Shown here: one piece after another, positions 1 through 17,099 of the stretch
Layout: every line of letters starts with the position of its first letter
How positions within the stretch are numbered: position 1 is the first letter of the stretch
NCBI RefSeq assembly: GCF_008386585.1
Contig: NZ_VUOB01000046.1
Location: 1-42,675 of the forward strand
Length of the DNA stretch: 42,675 nt
Direction of reading: 5' to 3'
Origin: Solihabitans fulvus
GTDB lineage: Bacteria > Actinomycetota > Actinomycetes > Mycobacteriales > Pseudonocardiaceae
Made by a program: the position numbers and the translations under genes
The notes under the pieces: model-generated
Seen by the model: only the letters and a program-made list of their open reading frames with translations
Database searches by the model: none
What the model was told of the DNA's origin: nothing

Positions 1-48
1 AGTGCGGCCCGATCCGGGGCAGGTATTCGGTATTTCGTTTGTGTCTGA

Positions 49-78
49 ACCTTATCCGATCGGTTTTTCCTCTGTCAA
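49..78 (-). promoter_or_regulatory. Putative sigma70-type promoter pointing out of the window
   Basis: Read on the minus strand there is a perfect TTGACA (-35, positions 73-78), an 18-nt spacer and TAAGGT (-10, positions 49-54, fitting TAnnnT). The surrounding 1-150 stretch is clearly AT-richer than the rest of the window and has no convincing coding frame. The promoter would start transcription near position 42 and serve a leftward gene beyond the window edge. It lies past the stem-loop at 244-274, so it probably opens a separate transcription unit. A small hairpin (arms 102-106 and 111-115) sits upstream of it; its role is unknown. Confidence 0.45.
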
Positions 79-243
79 ATCGGCCGGTTCGGGTCGATCT
101 GGGCGAGAAGTCGCCGTTCTTCATTCAGTTCAGGTAGTCATTTTTTGCCCGGGTCCGTTCCCCGCAGCCTTTCGGCTTGGGCCCGTTCCGCGCTGGCCTG
201 GAGAAAGTTACACGCGGCCGATCACCGGGTCAAATCGGGGCGT

Positions 244-274
244 GACCTGCGGAAACGCAGAGAAACCGCAGGTC
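244..274 (-). terminator. Stem-loop terminator after the monooxygenase gene
   Basis: A perfect 9-bp inverted repeat, GACCTGCGG and CCGCAGGTC, is separated by a 13-nt loop. It begins 15 nt beyond the TAG stop of the monooxygenase gene. There is no T-run after it in the minus-strand direction, which is common for actinomycete terminators. It probably ends the PKS transcript. The alternative is a 3' mRNA-stabilising hairpin. Confidence 0.6.
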
Positions 275-289
275 GCCGCCGATCGAGGT

Positions 290-1786
290 CTAGCGAGGAG
301 AGTTGGAAGTTTCTGCGATGACGCTCAGCGCGCGATCGATGCCGGTCAGTGCCTCGATCGAGGCGCCGCTGTCGGCGACGAAACCGTCCGGGCGGAGCAG
401 CAGGAATCCCGCTCCCCCGCGTCCGGTGAAGTGCTCGTGCGCCAGCACGCCGGGAAAGCGGTCCGCCAGCGCGCGTCCCGCCCGGTCGAGGTCGCCGCCG
501 CTGACCCCGAGGGTGAGCAACCGGAGGCCTGCGGTCGGCTCGGCCGGGTCCGGCACCCAGGTCGGGGTGCGGCTGCCGCGCTGCGGGAGCGCCCGTGACC
601 TGCCGCGACGCTGGTCGCGCGGCGACCGCGTGCCGAACAGGACGTCGGGGTAGCGGGTGAGGCGGCCGGCCAGCATCGGCGCGTACCAGCTGCGCAGCGC
701 GCCGGTCGCGTCGAGCAGCGCCCAGACGGCGTTGCGCACCCTGGACCCGATCGGGCCGACGACCGCCTGCTTGGCCATCCGGCTGGTCGCCTTCACGACC
801 TGTTCGGCCGCCGCCCGCCGCTCGACGCTGTAGCTGTCCAGCACGGCCGGAGCGAACCGACCGTCGATCACCCCAGCGAGCTTCCACGCGAGGTTGCGGC
901 CGTCCTGCACGCCCAGGTTGAGGCCCTGGCCGCCGACGGCGGAGTGCACGTGCGCCGCGTCGCCGACCAGGAACATCCTGCCCTGCCGCAGGGTCGCGGC
1001 GATGCGTTCCTGGCTGGTGAAGGTTCCCAGCGTGGTGAAGGTGGTGAACCGCAGGCCGCCGGGGCCGCGCTCGTCCAGCACCCGCTGCGCCGTCTCCTCG
1101 GTCACCGGCAAGTCGGGGGCGATCGGCCCGGACACCCGGACGCGGCCCTCCGGCAGCGGCGACAGCAGCATGACGCCGTTCGCGCGCAGGAAGTAGTGCA
1201 CCTCGTTCCGGTCGAACGCCCCGGACAGCTCGCCCTCGGCCAGCAGGAACGTCGTCGGCACCGCGTCCCCGGCGAACTCGACGCCCGACTGCTGGCGCAC
1301 CGTGCTGCCGATCCCGTCCGCGCCGATCAGCCAGGCGGCCTCGATCGACTCGACGCCGTCCGGCCCCATCGCGTGCACGACCACAGAGTCGCCGCGCTCG
1401 TGCACCTCGACCACGCGCGTGGACTGCTCGACCCGGCCACCCAGCTTCTCCAGCGCCGCGACCAGCAGCCGGCCGGTCTCCTCCTGGGGCAGCAGCAGCG
1501 GCTCGTTGTCGGAGCCGAGTTCGATCCGCAGCACCTTGCCGTCGCCCATGTGATAGGCCAGCGCCTTGGCCCGGACGCCCCTCGCCTCGGCGTCGGTCAG
1601 GACGCCGAGTTCGGCGAGGACCTCCAGGGTCGGCGGCCAGAGGATGATCGCCCGCGAGCCCTTGGCCGGCTCCGGCTCGGCGTCCAGCACCCGAACCGGG
1701 ACGCCGAGCCGGAGCAGCTCGCAGGCCGCGACCAGCCCGCACGGGCCGGCTCCCACCACGACCACCGGCTTGTTCTGCACGTCCAC
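290..1786 (-). CDS. FAD-dependent aromatic-hydroxylase-type monooxygenase
   Basis: This 498-residue protein has the layout of class A flavoprotein monooxygenases (FAD_binding_3 / PheA-TetX family). An N-terminal dinucleotide-binding GAGPCG motif lies at about residues 12-17, a DG motif (GADGIGS) at 155-161, and the second FAD motif GDAAH at 275-279, followed by GGQGLNLGVQDG at about 285-296. The C-terminal 90 residues look like the thioredoxin-like tail of these enzymes (GAGFLLLRPDG, about 458-468). It would use NAD(P)H and oxygen to hydroxylate or epoxidise the released polyketide in the cytosol. It starts 17 nt after the stop of the terminal PKS gene, so it is the last gene of the operon. 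GTG at 1786 is chosen because it is in frame and follows a GAGGGAG site by 5 nt; the overlapping ATG at 1788 is in another frame. Its place beside the thioesterase gene fits ring or chain oxidation after release. The exact substrate is not known. Confidence 0.9.
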   Translation of the reverse strand: MDVQNKPVVVVGAGPCGLVAACELLRLGVPVRVLDAEPEPAKGSRAIILWPPTLEVLAELGVLTDAEARGVRAKALAYHMGDGKVLRIELGSDNEPLLLPQEETGRLLVAALEKLGGRVEQSTRVVEVHERGDSVVVHAMGPDGVESIEAAWLIGADGIGSTVRQQSGVEFAGDAVPTTFLLAEGELSGAFDRNEVHYFLRANGVMLLSPLPEGRVRVSGPIAPDLPVTEETAQRVLDERGPGGLRFTTFTTLGTFTSQERIAATLRQGRMFLVGDAAHVHSAVGGQGLNLGVQDGRNLAWKLAGVIDGRFAPAVLDSYSVERRAAAEQVVKATSRMAKQAVVGPIGSRVRNAVWALLDATGALRSWYAPMLAGRLTRYPDVLFGTRSPRDQRRGRSRALPQRGSRTPTWVPDPAEPTAGLRLLTLGVSGGDLDRAGRALADRFPGVLAHEHFTGRGGAGFLLLRPDGFVADSGASIEALTGIDRALSVIAETSNSPR

Positions 1787-1791
1787 ATCTG

Positions 1792-1798
1792 CTCCCTC
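1792..1798 (-). promoter_or_regulatory. Ribosome binding site of the monooxygenase gene
   Basis: The minus-strand sequence GAGGGAG lies 5 nt before GTG 1786 and decides between that start and the out-of-frame ATG at 1788. It sits inside the 17-nt gap after the PKS stop, so the two genes are likely translated from one mRNA. Confidence 0.6.
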
Positions 1799-1803
1799 GT
1801 TTG

Positions 1804-4800
1804 TCAACCGAGCCCCGCCAGCCAGGCGCGCACCGACTCGGCGGTGGACGCGGCGTGCTCCTCCAGCACCGTGAAGTGATCGCCGGGCACGTCCACCACG
1901 TCGTGTCGCGCCGGCCAGCAGGCGCGGCCGTCGGCGGCCCGGACCAGCAGGGTCGGCGCGGTCGTCTCGGCGGGTTGCCAGCCGTCCAGCAACCGCAGGT
2001 AGCCGCCCATCGCGGTGAGCCTGGTGTCGTCGACCGCGTCCAGTCGCGCGGCCATTCCCTCGAACACCTCGGGTTGCTCGGCGAGGGCGGCATGGTCCAG
2101 GGGTCGGCTGTCGATCAGCACGAGCGCGTCCGGGGCGCGTCCCTGCTCGGCGAGCCGTCTGGCGACGGCGTTGGCGAGGAGCCCGCCCGAGGAGTAGCCG
2201 ACCAGGGCGAAGGGGCGGTCGGTCACGGCGGCGGTCACCGCGGCGGCCAGGTGGCTTGCCGCCGCGTCGACTGTCGCCGGCAGCGGCTCGCCCGCCAGGA
2301 AGCCGGGCAGCGGCAGGCCGAGCACGCGGTGGTCGCCGCGCAGTGGCGCGGCGAAGCGCGCGTACTGGTGCGGGCCGGAGGTGGCGAGCGCGGTCGGCAG
2401 GCACACCAGGACGCGGCCGTCGCCGTCGACGAGGTCGACCGGGGCGGCCGGCGTGGTCGGTTCGTCCACGGTCGCGCGGAACTGGGCTGCGGTGCTCAGC
2501 AGGGCGGTGAACTCGGCCGCGTTGCCCTGCCGCACCGCGCGCAGGAACAGGTTCGCCAGGGAGTTGTCGTCCGAGGTCGGGACCGGGGCCGATCCGCTCA
2601 GCTCGGCGTGCAGGCGGTCGGCGAGACCGGCGACGTCGAGGTTGTCCAGGACGAGCGAGGCGCCGAGCCGCAGGCCGGTGGCCGCGGCGAGGCGGGTACG
2701 CAGCTCGACGCCAGTCAGCGAGTCGAAGCCGAGTTCGAGCAGGCCGCGGTCGGTGGCGACGGCGTCCGGGCTGGGGTGGGCGAGGACGGCGGCGACCTCG
2801 GTGCGGACCAGCGCGGTCAGCAGCCTGCGCCGCTCGGCCGGGGCGGCCTCGGCGAGGCGGTGGCGCAGCCCGGTGGCCGTTGGTCGGGCGGCGGGTGGCG
2901 CGGGTTCGACCAGCTCGGCGAGCAGCGGACTCGGCCGGCCGCCGGCGAAGGCCGGGGCGAACAGCGTCCAGTCGAGGTCGGCCACGGTGACGGTGGTGTC
3001 GCCGTGGTCGACGGCGGCGCGCAGCGCGGTCAGCGCCCGCTCGGGGTCGAGCAGGGCGAGGCCGCGCCTGCCAAGGCGGTCCCGCCGGACGGTGTCGACT
3101 GCTCCGTCGGGGTCCGCCCACGGTCCCCAGGCGACCGAGGTGGCCGGCCTGCCGGTGGCGGCGCGGTGTTCGGCGAGGGCGTCGAGGTAGGCGTTGGCTG
3201 CCGAGGCACCGCCCTGGGCGATGCCGCCGAGGGTGGCGGCGATCGAGGAGAACAGCACGAACGCGTCGAGGTCGGTGCCGTCGGTGAGTTCGTGCAGCAG
3301 CCGGACGCTGTCCGGTGGCGCGAGCCGGTCCGGGGTGAGCCGGTCGAGCGGGGCCTCGTGCAGCGGGACGCCGGTGTGCACGACGGCGGTCAGCGGGTGG
3401 TCCGGCGGGGCTGCGGCGATCAGGGCGGCGAGCGCGTCGCGGTCCAGGCCGCCGATCGTCGCGTCCACGGTGAGTTCGCCGAGGTCGGTGCCGGGCGGAA
3501 CGGCGAGCAGCAGGTGCGCGGCGCCCTGGCCGGCCAGCCACTTGGCGAGCGGCGCGGCCAGGTGTCCGGTCGGGTCGGCGACCAGCACCGCGCCGCGCGG
3601 GCGCCACGGTGTGCGGGCGGGGCGGTCCCCGATGGGCGCGCGGGCCAGCCGGCGCACGTAGGTGCCGGTCGACCGCACCGCGACGTCCTCGCCGCGCAGC
3701 GCGGGGAGCGCGGCGGCCAGCCGGGCCCAGTCCGGTGCGGACGCCGACAGGTCGAGGTGGCCGCCCCACGGTTGTGGGTGTTCCCGCGCCATGGCGCGGG
3801 CCAGGCCGGCGACCAGGGCCTGGTTCGGGCTGGTCACCGGGTCCTCGTCACCGACCGAGGCGGCCCCGATGGTCACCGTCCACAGTGGAGCGTCGAGGTC
3901 GGCGTCCGCGAGCGCCTGCGCGAGGACGAGCGTGCCGGCCGCGCCGCCGGGCACGGCGGGATGGTCGGGATGCGGCCGCTCGTCGAGCGCCAGCAGGGAC
4001 AGCACGCCGGACAGCCCCGGTTCGGCCGCGTCGCGGAGTTGCCTGGCCAGCCAGGCGCGGTCGGCCTTGCCGGTGTCGACGGCGAGGACGACGCAGCGGG
4101 TGTCCCGGTGCTCGAGCGCCGCGACGCACGCGGCGACCTTGGTCTCGTGGTCCGCGGCGTCCGGTGCGACCACCAGCCATCTCCCCGGCCTGCCGTGGTC
4201 CTGCGGCTCGGGAATAGGCCGCCAGGCGATTCGATAGCGCCATTCGTCCACAGTGGACTGTTGCTGTCGGTTGCGTCGCCAGGAGGCCAGGGCCGGCAGC
4301 ACCTCGTCCAGCGCCTCGCCGCGCACGCCGAGGGTGTCGGCCAGGGCGGTGGTGTCCTCGTGCTCGACCGCCGTCCAGAAGTCCGCGTCCCGGTCGGTCG
4401 ACCGGGCCGGTGGCGCGGTGGTCAGCCAGAAGCGCTCGCGGTGGAACGGGTAGGTGGGCAGGGCGACGCGGCGGCCGCCGGTGCCGGCGAACAGCGCGGG
4501 CCAGTCGACGGCGACGCCGCTGGTCCACGCCTGGCCGAGCGAGGCGACGAAGCGCCGCGCGCCACCCTCGTCGCGGCGCAGCGAGCCGACGACGGTGGCC
4601 GGCGCGGCGGTGTCGTCGATGATCTCCTGGATGTTCACGGCGAGAACGGGATGCGCGCCGAGTTCGAGGAACATCCGGTGTCCCTGGTTCAGCAGGGTCC
4701 GGATCGCGGGCTCGAACCGGACGGGTTCGCGCACGTTGCGGTACCAGTACTCGGCGTCCAGGCCCTCGGGGTCCAGGTGCCCGCCGGTGACGGTCGACAC

Positions 4801-7236
4801 GAACCGGATGCGGCCCGTGCCGGCCCGCACGCCTGCCCAGCCGGCGAGCAGTTCCGCGCGAATCCGCTCCACCTGTGGAGAGTGCGAGGCGAAGCCGGCC
4901 TTGGTGATGTGTCTGGCCTTGACGCCCTCCCCGATCAGCTCGGCGACCAGCTCGGCCAGCGGCTCGGTGTCGCCGGAGACCACCACGGCGGTCGGACTGT
5001 TGATCGCGCCGACCGTGAGCCTGCCGGCCCAGCGACCGAGCCGGGCGGTGACGGCCTCCTCCGCCAGCGGGACCAGCGCCATGCCGCCCCGGCCGACCAG
5101 GTTGGCCGCCAGCACGGCGCCCCGGTGCGCGATCAGCGTCGCGCCGTCGGCCAGACTCAGCGCGCCCGCGATCACGGCGGCGGCGATCTCGCCCTGGGAA
5201 TGACCGAGCACGGCGGTGGGGCGGACCCCGCAGGCCTGCCACAGCTCGGCGAGCGCGATCGTGCAGGCCCACTGCGCGGGTTGCACCACGTCGACGAGGT
5301 CAAGGGCATGCTCGGTCGGGTCGCGCAGCACGTCGGCGAGCGACCAGTCGACGTGCGGGGCGAGCGCGCGTTCGCAGGCGGCGATCGTCTCGGCGAACAC
5401 CGGCGAAGAGGCCAGCAGGTCGCGGCCCATGCCCGGCCAGTGCGCGCCGGCTCCGGAGCAGACGAACACCACCTGGTCGACGGTCGTGCCGGCGGATCCG
5501 CGCAGCACGGTCGGGGTGGACTCGCCGGCGGCCAGCGCGGCGAGAGCGGCCACAGACAGATTCGACCGCCCGCCAACGGCGGCATCCGTTGCGGCAGCGG
5601 CACTCTCGGACGCGTCGGCGTCCGTGGGATCCGGTTCGCCGGCGACCAGGACCGCGCGGTGCTCGAACGCCATGCGCGTACTGGCGAGGGAGACGCCGAC
5701 GTCGAGCGGGCGCTGCCTGGTCAGTGTTTCGCGCAACCGTGCGGCGTTGGCGTGCAGGTCTCGTTCGGTGCGGGCGGACAGGAGCAGCGGGACCGCGCCC
5801 CGGATGTCCAGTGGGGCAACCGAGTTCGGTTGCGCGGCCGGCGGCTCGGCGGCGGGTGGCTGCTCGATGATGACGTGCGCGTTGGTGCCGCTCACGCCGA
5901 ACGCCGAGACACCGGCGCGGCGCGGACTGCCGGTGTCCGGCCACGGCCTCGGCTCGGTCAGCAGCGACACCGCGCCGGACGCCCAGTTCACGTGCGGGAT
6001 CGGCTCGTCAACGTGCAGGGTGCTCGGCAGCACGCCGTGCGCGATCGCCTCGGTCATCTTGATGATCCCGGCGACCCCGGCGGCGGCCGCGGTGTGGCCG
6101 ATGTTGGACTTCACCGAGCCGAGCCACAGCGGGTGGTCGGCCGGGCGGTCCGCGCCGTAGGTGGCCAGGAGTGCCTGTGCCTCGATGGGGTCGCCCAGCG
6201 TGGTGCCGGTGCCGTGCGCCTCGACGGTGTCCACTTCGGACGGTGTGAGGCCGGCGTCGGCTAGGGCCGCGCGGATGACCCGCTGCTGGGCAGGGCCGTT
6301 GGGCGCGGACAGGCCGTTGGACGCGCCGTCCTGGTTGACCGCCGTGCCGCGCACGACGGCCAGCACGCGGTGGCCGTTGCGGCGCGCGTCGGACAGCCGC
6401 TCCAGCAGCAGCACCCCGACGCCCTCGCCCCAGCCGGTGCCGTCGGCCGACGCGGCGAACGCCTTGCAGCGGCCGTCCTTCGACAGGCCGCGCTGCCGGC
6501 TGAACTCGACGAACCCGGCCGGGGTGGCCAGGATCGACACGCCGCCGGCGAGCGCCAGCTCGCACTCGCCCGCGCGCAGCGACCTCGTGGCCAGGTGCAG
6601 CGCGACCAGCGACGACGAGCACGCCGTGTCGACGGTGACGGCGGGCCCCTCCAGCCCGAACGTGTAGGACAGCCTGCCGGAGAGCACGCTGGCCGCGTTG
6701 CCGGTGAGCACGTAGCCCTCGACGTTGTCCGTGGCCGTGGTGGTGAGCGTGCCGTAGTCCTGCGAGCTGGAGCCGGTGAACACGCCGGTCCGGCTGCCGC
6801 GCACCGTGTCCGGCGCGATCCCGGCGCGCTCGAACACCTCCCAGGTGGTCTCCAGCAGCAGCCGCTGCTGCGGGTCCATGGCCAGCGCCTCGCGCGGGGA
6901 GATGCCGAAGAACTCGGCGTCGAAGTCGGCGACGTCGTGCAGGAAGCCGCCGCGCCGTGTGTAGGTGGTGCCGGAGTGGTCGGGGTCGGGGTCGTAGAGC
7001 GCGTCGACGTCCCAGCCCCGGTTGGCCGGGAAGTCGCCGATCGCGTCGCCGCCGTCGGCGACCAGCCGCCACAGGTCCTCCGGCGAGCGGACGCCGCCTG
7101 GGTAGCGGCAGGCCGCGCCGACGATCGCGATCGGCTCGTGCTGCCGCAGGTCGGCCCGCTCCAGTTCGCGGCGGGCTTCGTAGAGGTCGACGGTGACGCG
7201 CTTGAGATAGTCGCGAAGCTTCGCCTCGTCCGCCAT
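1804..7236 (-). CDS. Terminal type I PKS: module 8, KS-AT-(KR)-ACP-TE
   Basis: This 1810-residue protein carries the last extension module and the release domain. An N-terminal docking coiled coil (about 1-33, KLRDYLKRVTVDL) precedes the domains. KS spans about 34-458, with Cys206 in DTACSSS, His341 and His381. AT spans about 588-900, with Ser680 in GHSQG and a FASH specificity motif at 782-785; it is closest to methylmalonyl ATs but unusual. The KR region (about 1215-1395) is dead: its NADPH loop reads VADPTGHLA and the catalytic Tyr position is Ala1344. ACP has Ser1506 in LGFDSL, and TE covers 1605-1810. There is no DH or ER. The module therefore adds the final extender and leaves the C3 ketone. 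ATG 7236 follows GAGGAG by 4 nt and lies 20 nt after the upstream PKS stop. Confidence 0.95.
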   Translation of the reverse strand: MADEAKLRDYLKRVTVDLYEARRELERADLRQHEPIAIVGAACRYPGGVRSPEDLWRLVADGGDAIGDFPANRGWDVDALYDPDPDHSGTTYTRRGGFLHDVADFDAEFFGISPREALAMDPQQRLLLETTWEVFERAGIAPDTVRGSRTGVFTGSSSQDYGTLTTTATDNVEGYVLTGNAASVLSGRLSYTFGLEGPAVTVDTACSSSLVALHLATRSLRAGECELALAGGVSILATPAGFVEFSRQRGLSKDGRCKAFAASADGTGWGEGVGVLLLERLSDARRNGHRVLAVVRGTAVNQDGASNGLSAPNGPAQQRVIRAALADAGLTPSEVDTVEAHGTGTTLGDPIEAQALLATYGADRPADHPLWLGSVKSNIGHTAAAAGVAGIIKMTEAIAHGVLPSTLHVDEPIPHVNWASGAVSLLTEPRPWPDTGSPRRAGVSAFGVSGTNAHVIIEQPPAAEPPAAQPNSVAPLDIRGAVPLLLSARTERDLHANAARLRETLTRQRPLDVGVSLASTRMAFEHRAVLVAGEPDPTDADASESAAAATDAAVGGRSNLSVAALAALAAGESTPTVLRGSAGTTVDQVVFVCSGAGAHWPGMGRDLLASSPVFAETIAACERALAPHVDWSLADVLRDPTEHALDLVDVVQPAQWACTIALAELWQACGVRPTAVLGHSQGEIAAAVIAGALSLADGATLIAHRGAVLAANLVGRGGMALVPLAEEAVTARLGRWAGRLTVGAINSPTAVVVSGDTEPLAELVAELIGEGVKARHITKAGFASHSPQVERIRAELLAGWAGVRAGTGRIRFVSTVTGGHLDPEGLDAEYWYRNVREPVRFEPAIRTLLNQGHRMFLELGAHPVLAVNIQEIIDDTAAPATVVGSLRRDEGGARRFVASLGQAWTSGVAVDWPALFAGTGGRRVALPTYPFHRERFWLTTAPPARSTDRDADFWTAVEHEDTTALADTLGVRGEALDEVLPALASWRRNRQQQSTVDEWRYRIAWRPIPEPQDHGRPGRWLVVAPDAADHETKVAACVAALEHRDTRCVVLAVDTGKADRAWLARQLRDAAEPGLSGVLSLLALDERPHPDHPAVPGGAAGTLVLAQALADADLDAPLWTVTIGAASVGDEDPVTSPNQALVAGLARAMAREHPQPWGGHLDLSASAPDWARLAAALPALRGEDVAVRSTGTYVRRLARAPIGDRPARTPWRPRGAVLVADPTGHLAAPLAKWLAGQGAAHLLLAVPPGTDLGELTVDATIGGLDRDALAALIAAAPPDHPLTAVVHTGVPLHEAPLDRLTPDRLAPPDSVRLLHELTDGTDLDAFVLFSSIAATLGGIAQGGASAANAYLDALAEHRAATGRPATSVAWGPWADPDGAVDTVRRDRLGRRGLALLDPERALTALRAAVDHGDTTVTVADLDWTLFAPAFAGGRPSPLLAELVEPAPPAARPTATGLRHRLAEAAPAERRRLLTALVRTEVAAVLAHPSPDAVATDRGLLELGFDSLTGVELRTRLAAATGLRLGASLVLDNLDVAGLADRLHAELSGSAPVPTSDDNSLANLFLRAVRQGNAAEFTALLSTAAQFRATVDEPTTPAAPVDLVDGDGRVLVCLPTALATSGPHQYARFAAPLRGDHRVLGLPLPGFLAGEPLPATVDAAASHLAAAVTAAVTDRPFALVGYSSGGLLANAVARRLAEQGRAPDALVLIDSRPLDHAALAEQPEVFEGMAARLDAVDDTRLTAMGGYLRLLDGWQPAETTAPTLLVRAADGRACWPARHDVVDVPGDHFTVLEEHAASTAESVRAWLAGLG
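1807..2424 (-). other. Thioesterase (TE) domain of the terminal PKS
   Basis: Residues about 1605-1810 form an alpha/beta-hydrolase PKS thioesterase. The nucleophile motif is GYSSG (Ser1682), the acid is Asp1709 in VLIDS, and the base is His1787 in PGDHFT. The whole pattern resembles macrolide TEs such as those of the pikromycin and erythromycin synthases. A roughly 60-residue linker joins it to the ACP. The triad is intact, so it should release the chain from the module 8 ACP. Whether it hydrolyses or makes a lactone cannot be read from the sequence. With two adjacent unreduced ketones, hydrolysis to a diketo acid or pyrone closure is plausible. Confidence 0.9.
4246..4258 (-). repeat. GTCCAC(T)GTGGAC near-palindrome, module 8 KR entry
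   Basis: A 13-bp near-palindrome encoding Ser-Thr-Val-Asp in the linker just before the KR. The same DNA word occurs in six modules. Confidence 0.7.
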
Positions 7237-7256
7237 GGTGCTCCTCGTCGTGGTGC

Positions 7257-17095
<9,839 letters not shown>

Positions 17096-17099
<4 letters not shown>

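Noticed and set aside
1..125. Possible minus-strand gene start at ATG 125 running off the left edge
   Set aside because: There is no ribosome binding site, the composition is Arg-rich, and it would cover the putative promoter; too short to judge.
1787..3769. Open-frame extension of the monooxygenase upstream of GTG 1786
   Set aside because: It runs out of frame through the terminal PKS gene, is Arg/Pro-rich, and a good ribosome binding site sits before GTG 1786.
1801..6264. A 1487-codon open frame on the plus strand, and similar long plus-strand frames at 7281-10349, 11919-15608 and 27577-31188
   Set aside because: They lie antisense to PKS genes with clear conserved motifs, are rich in Arg, Gly and Gln, and show no recognisable domain. 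They are expected shadows of 73-75% GC coding DNA.
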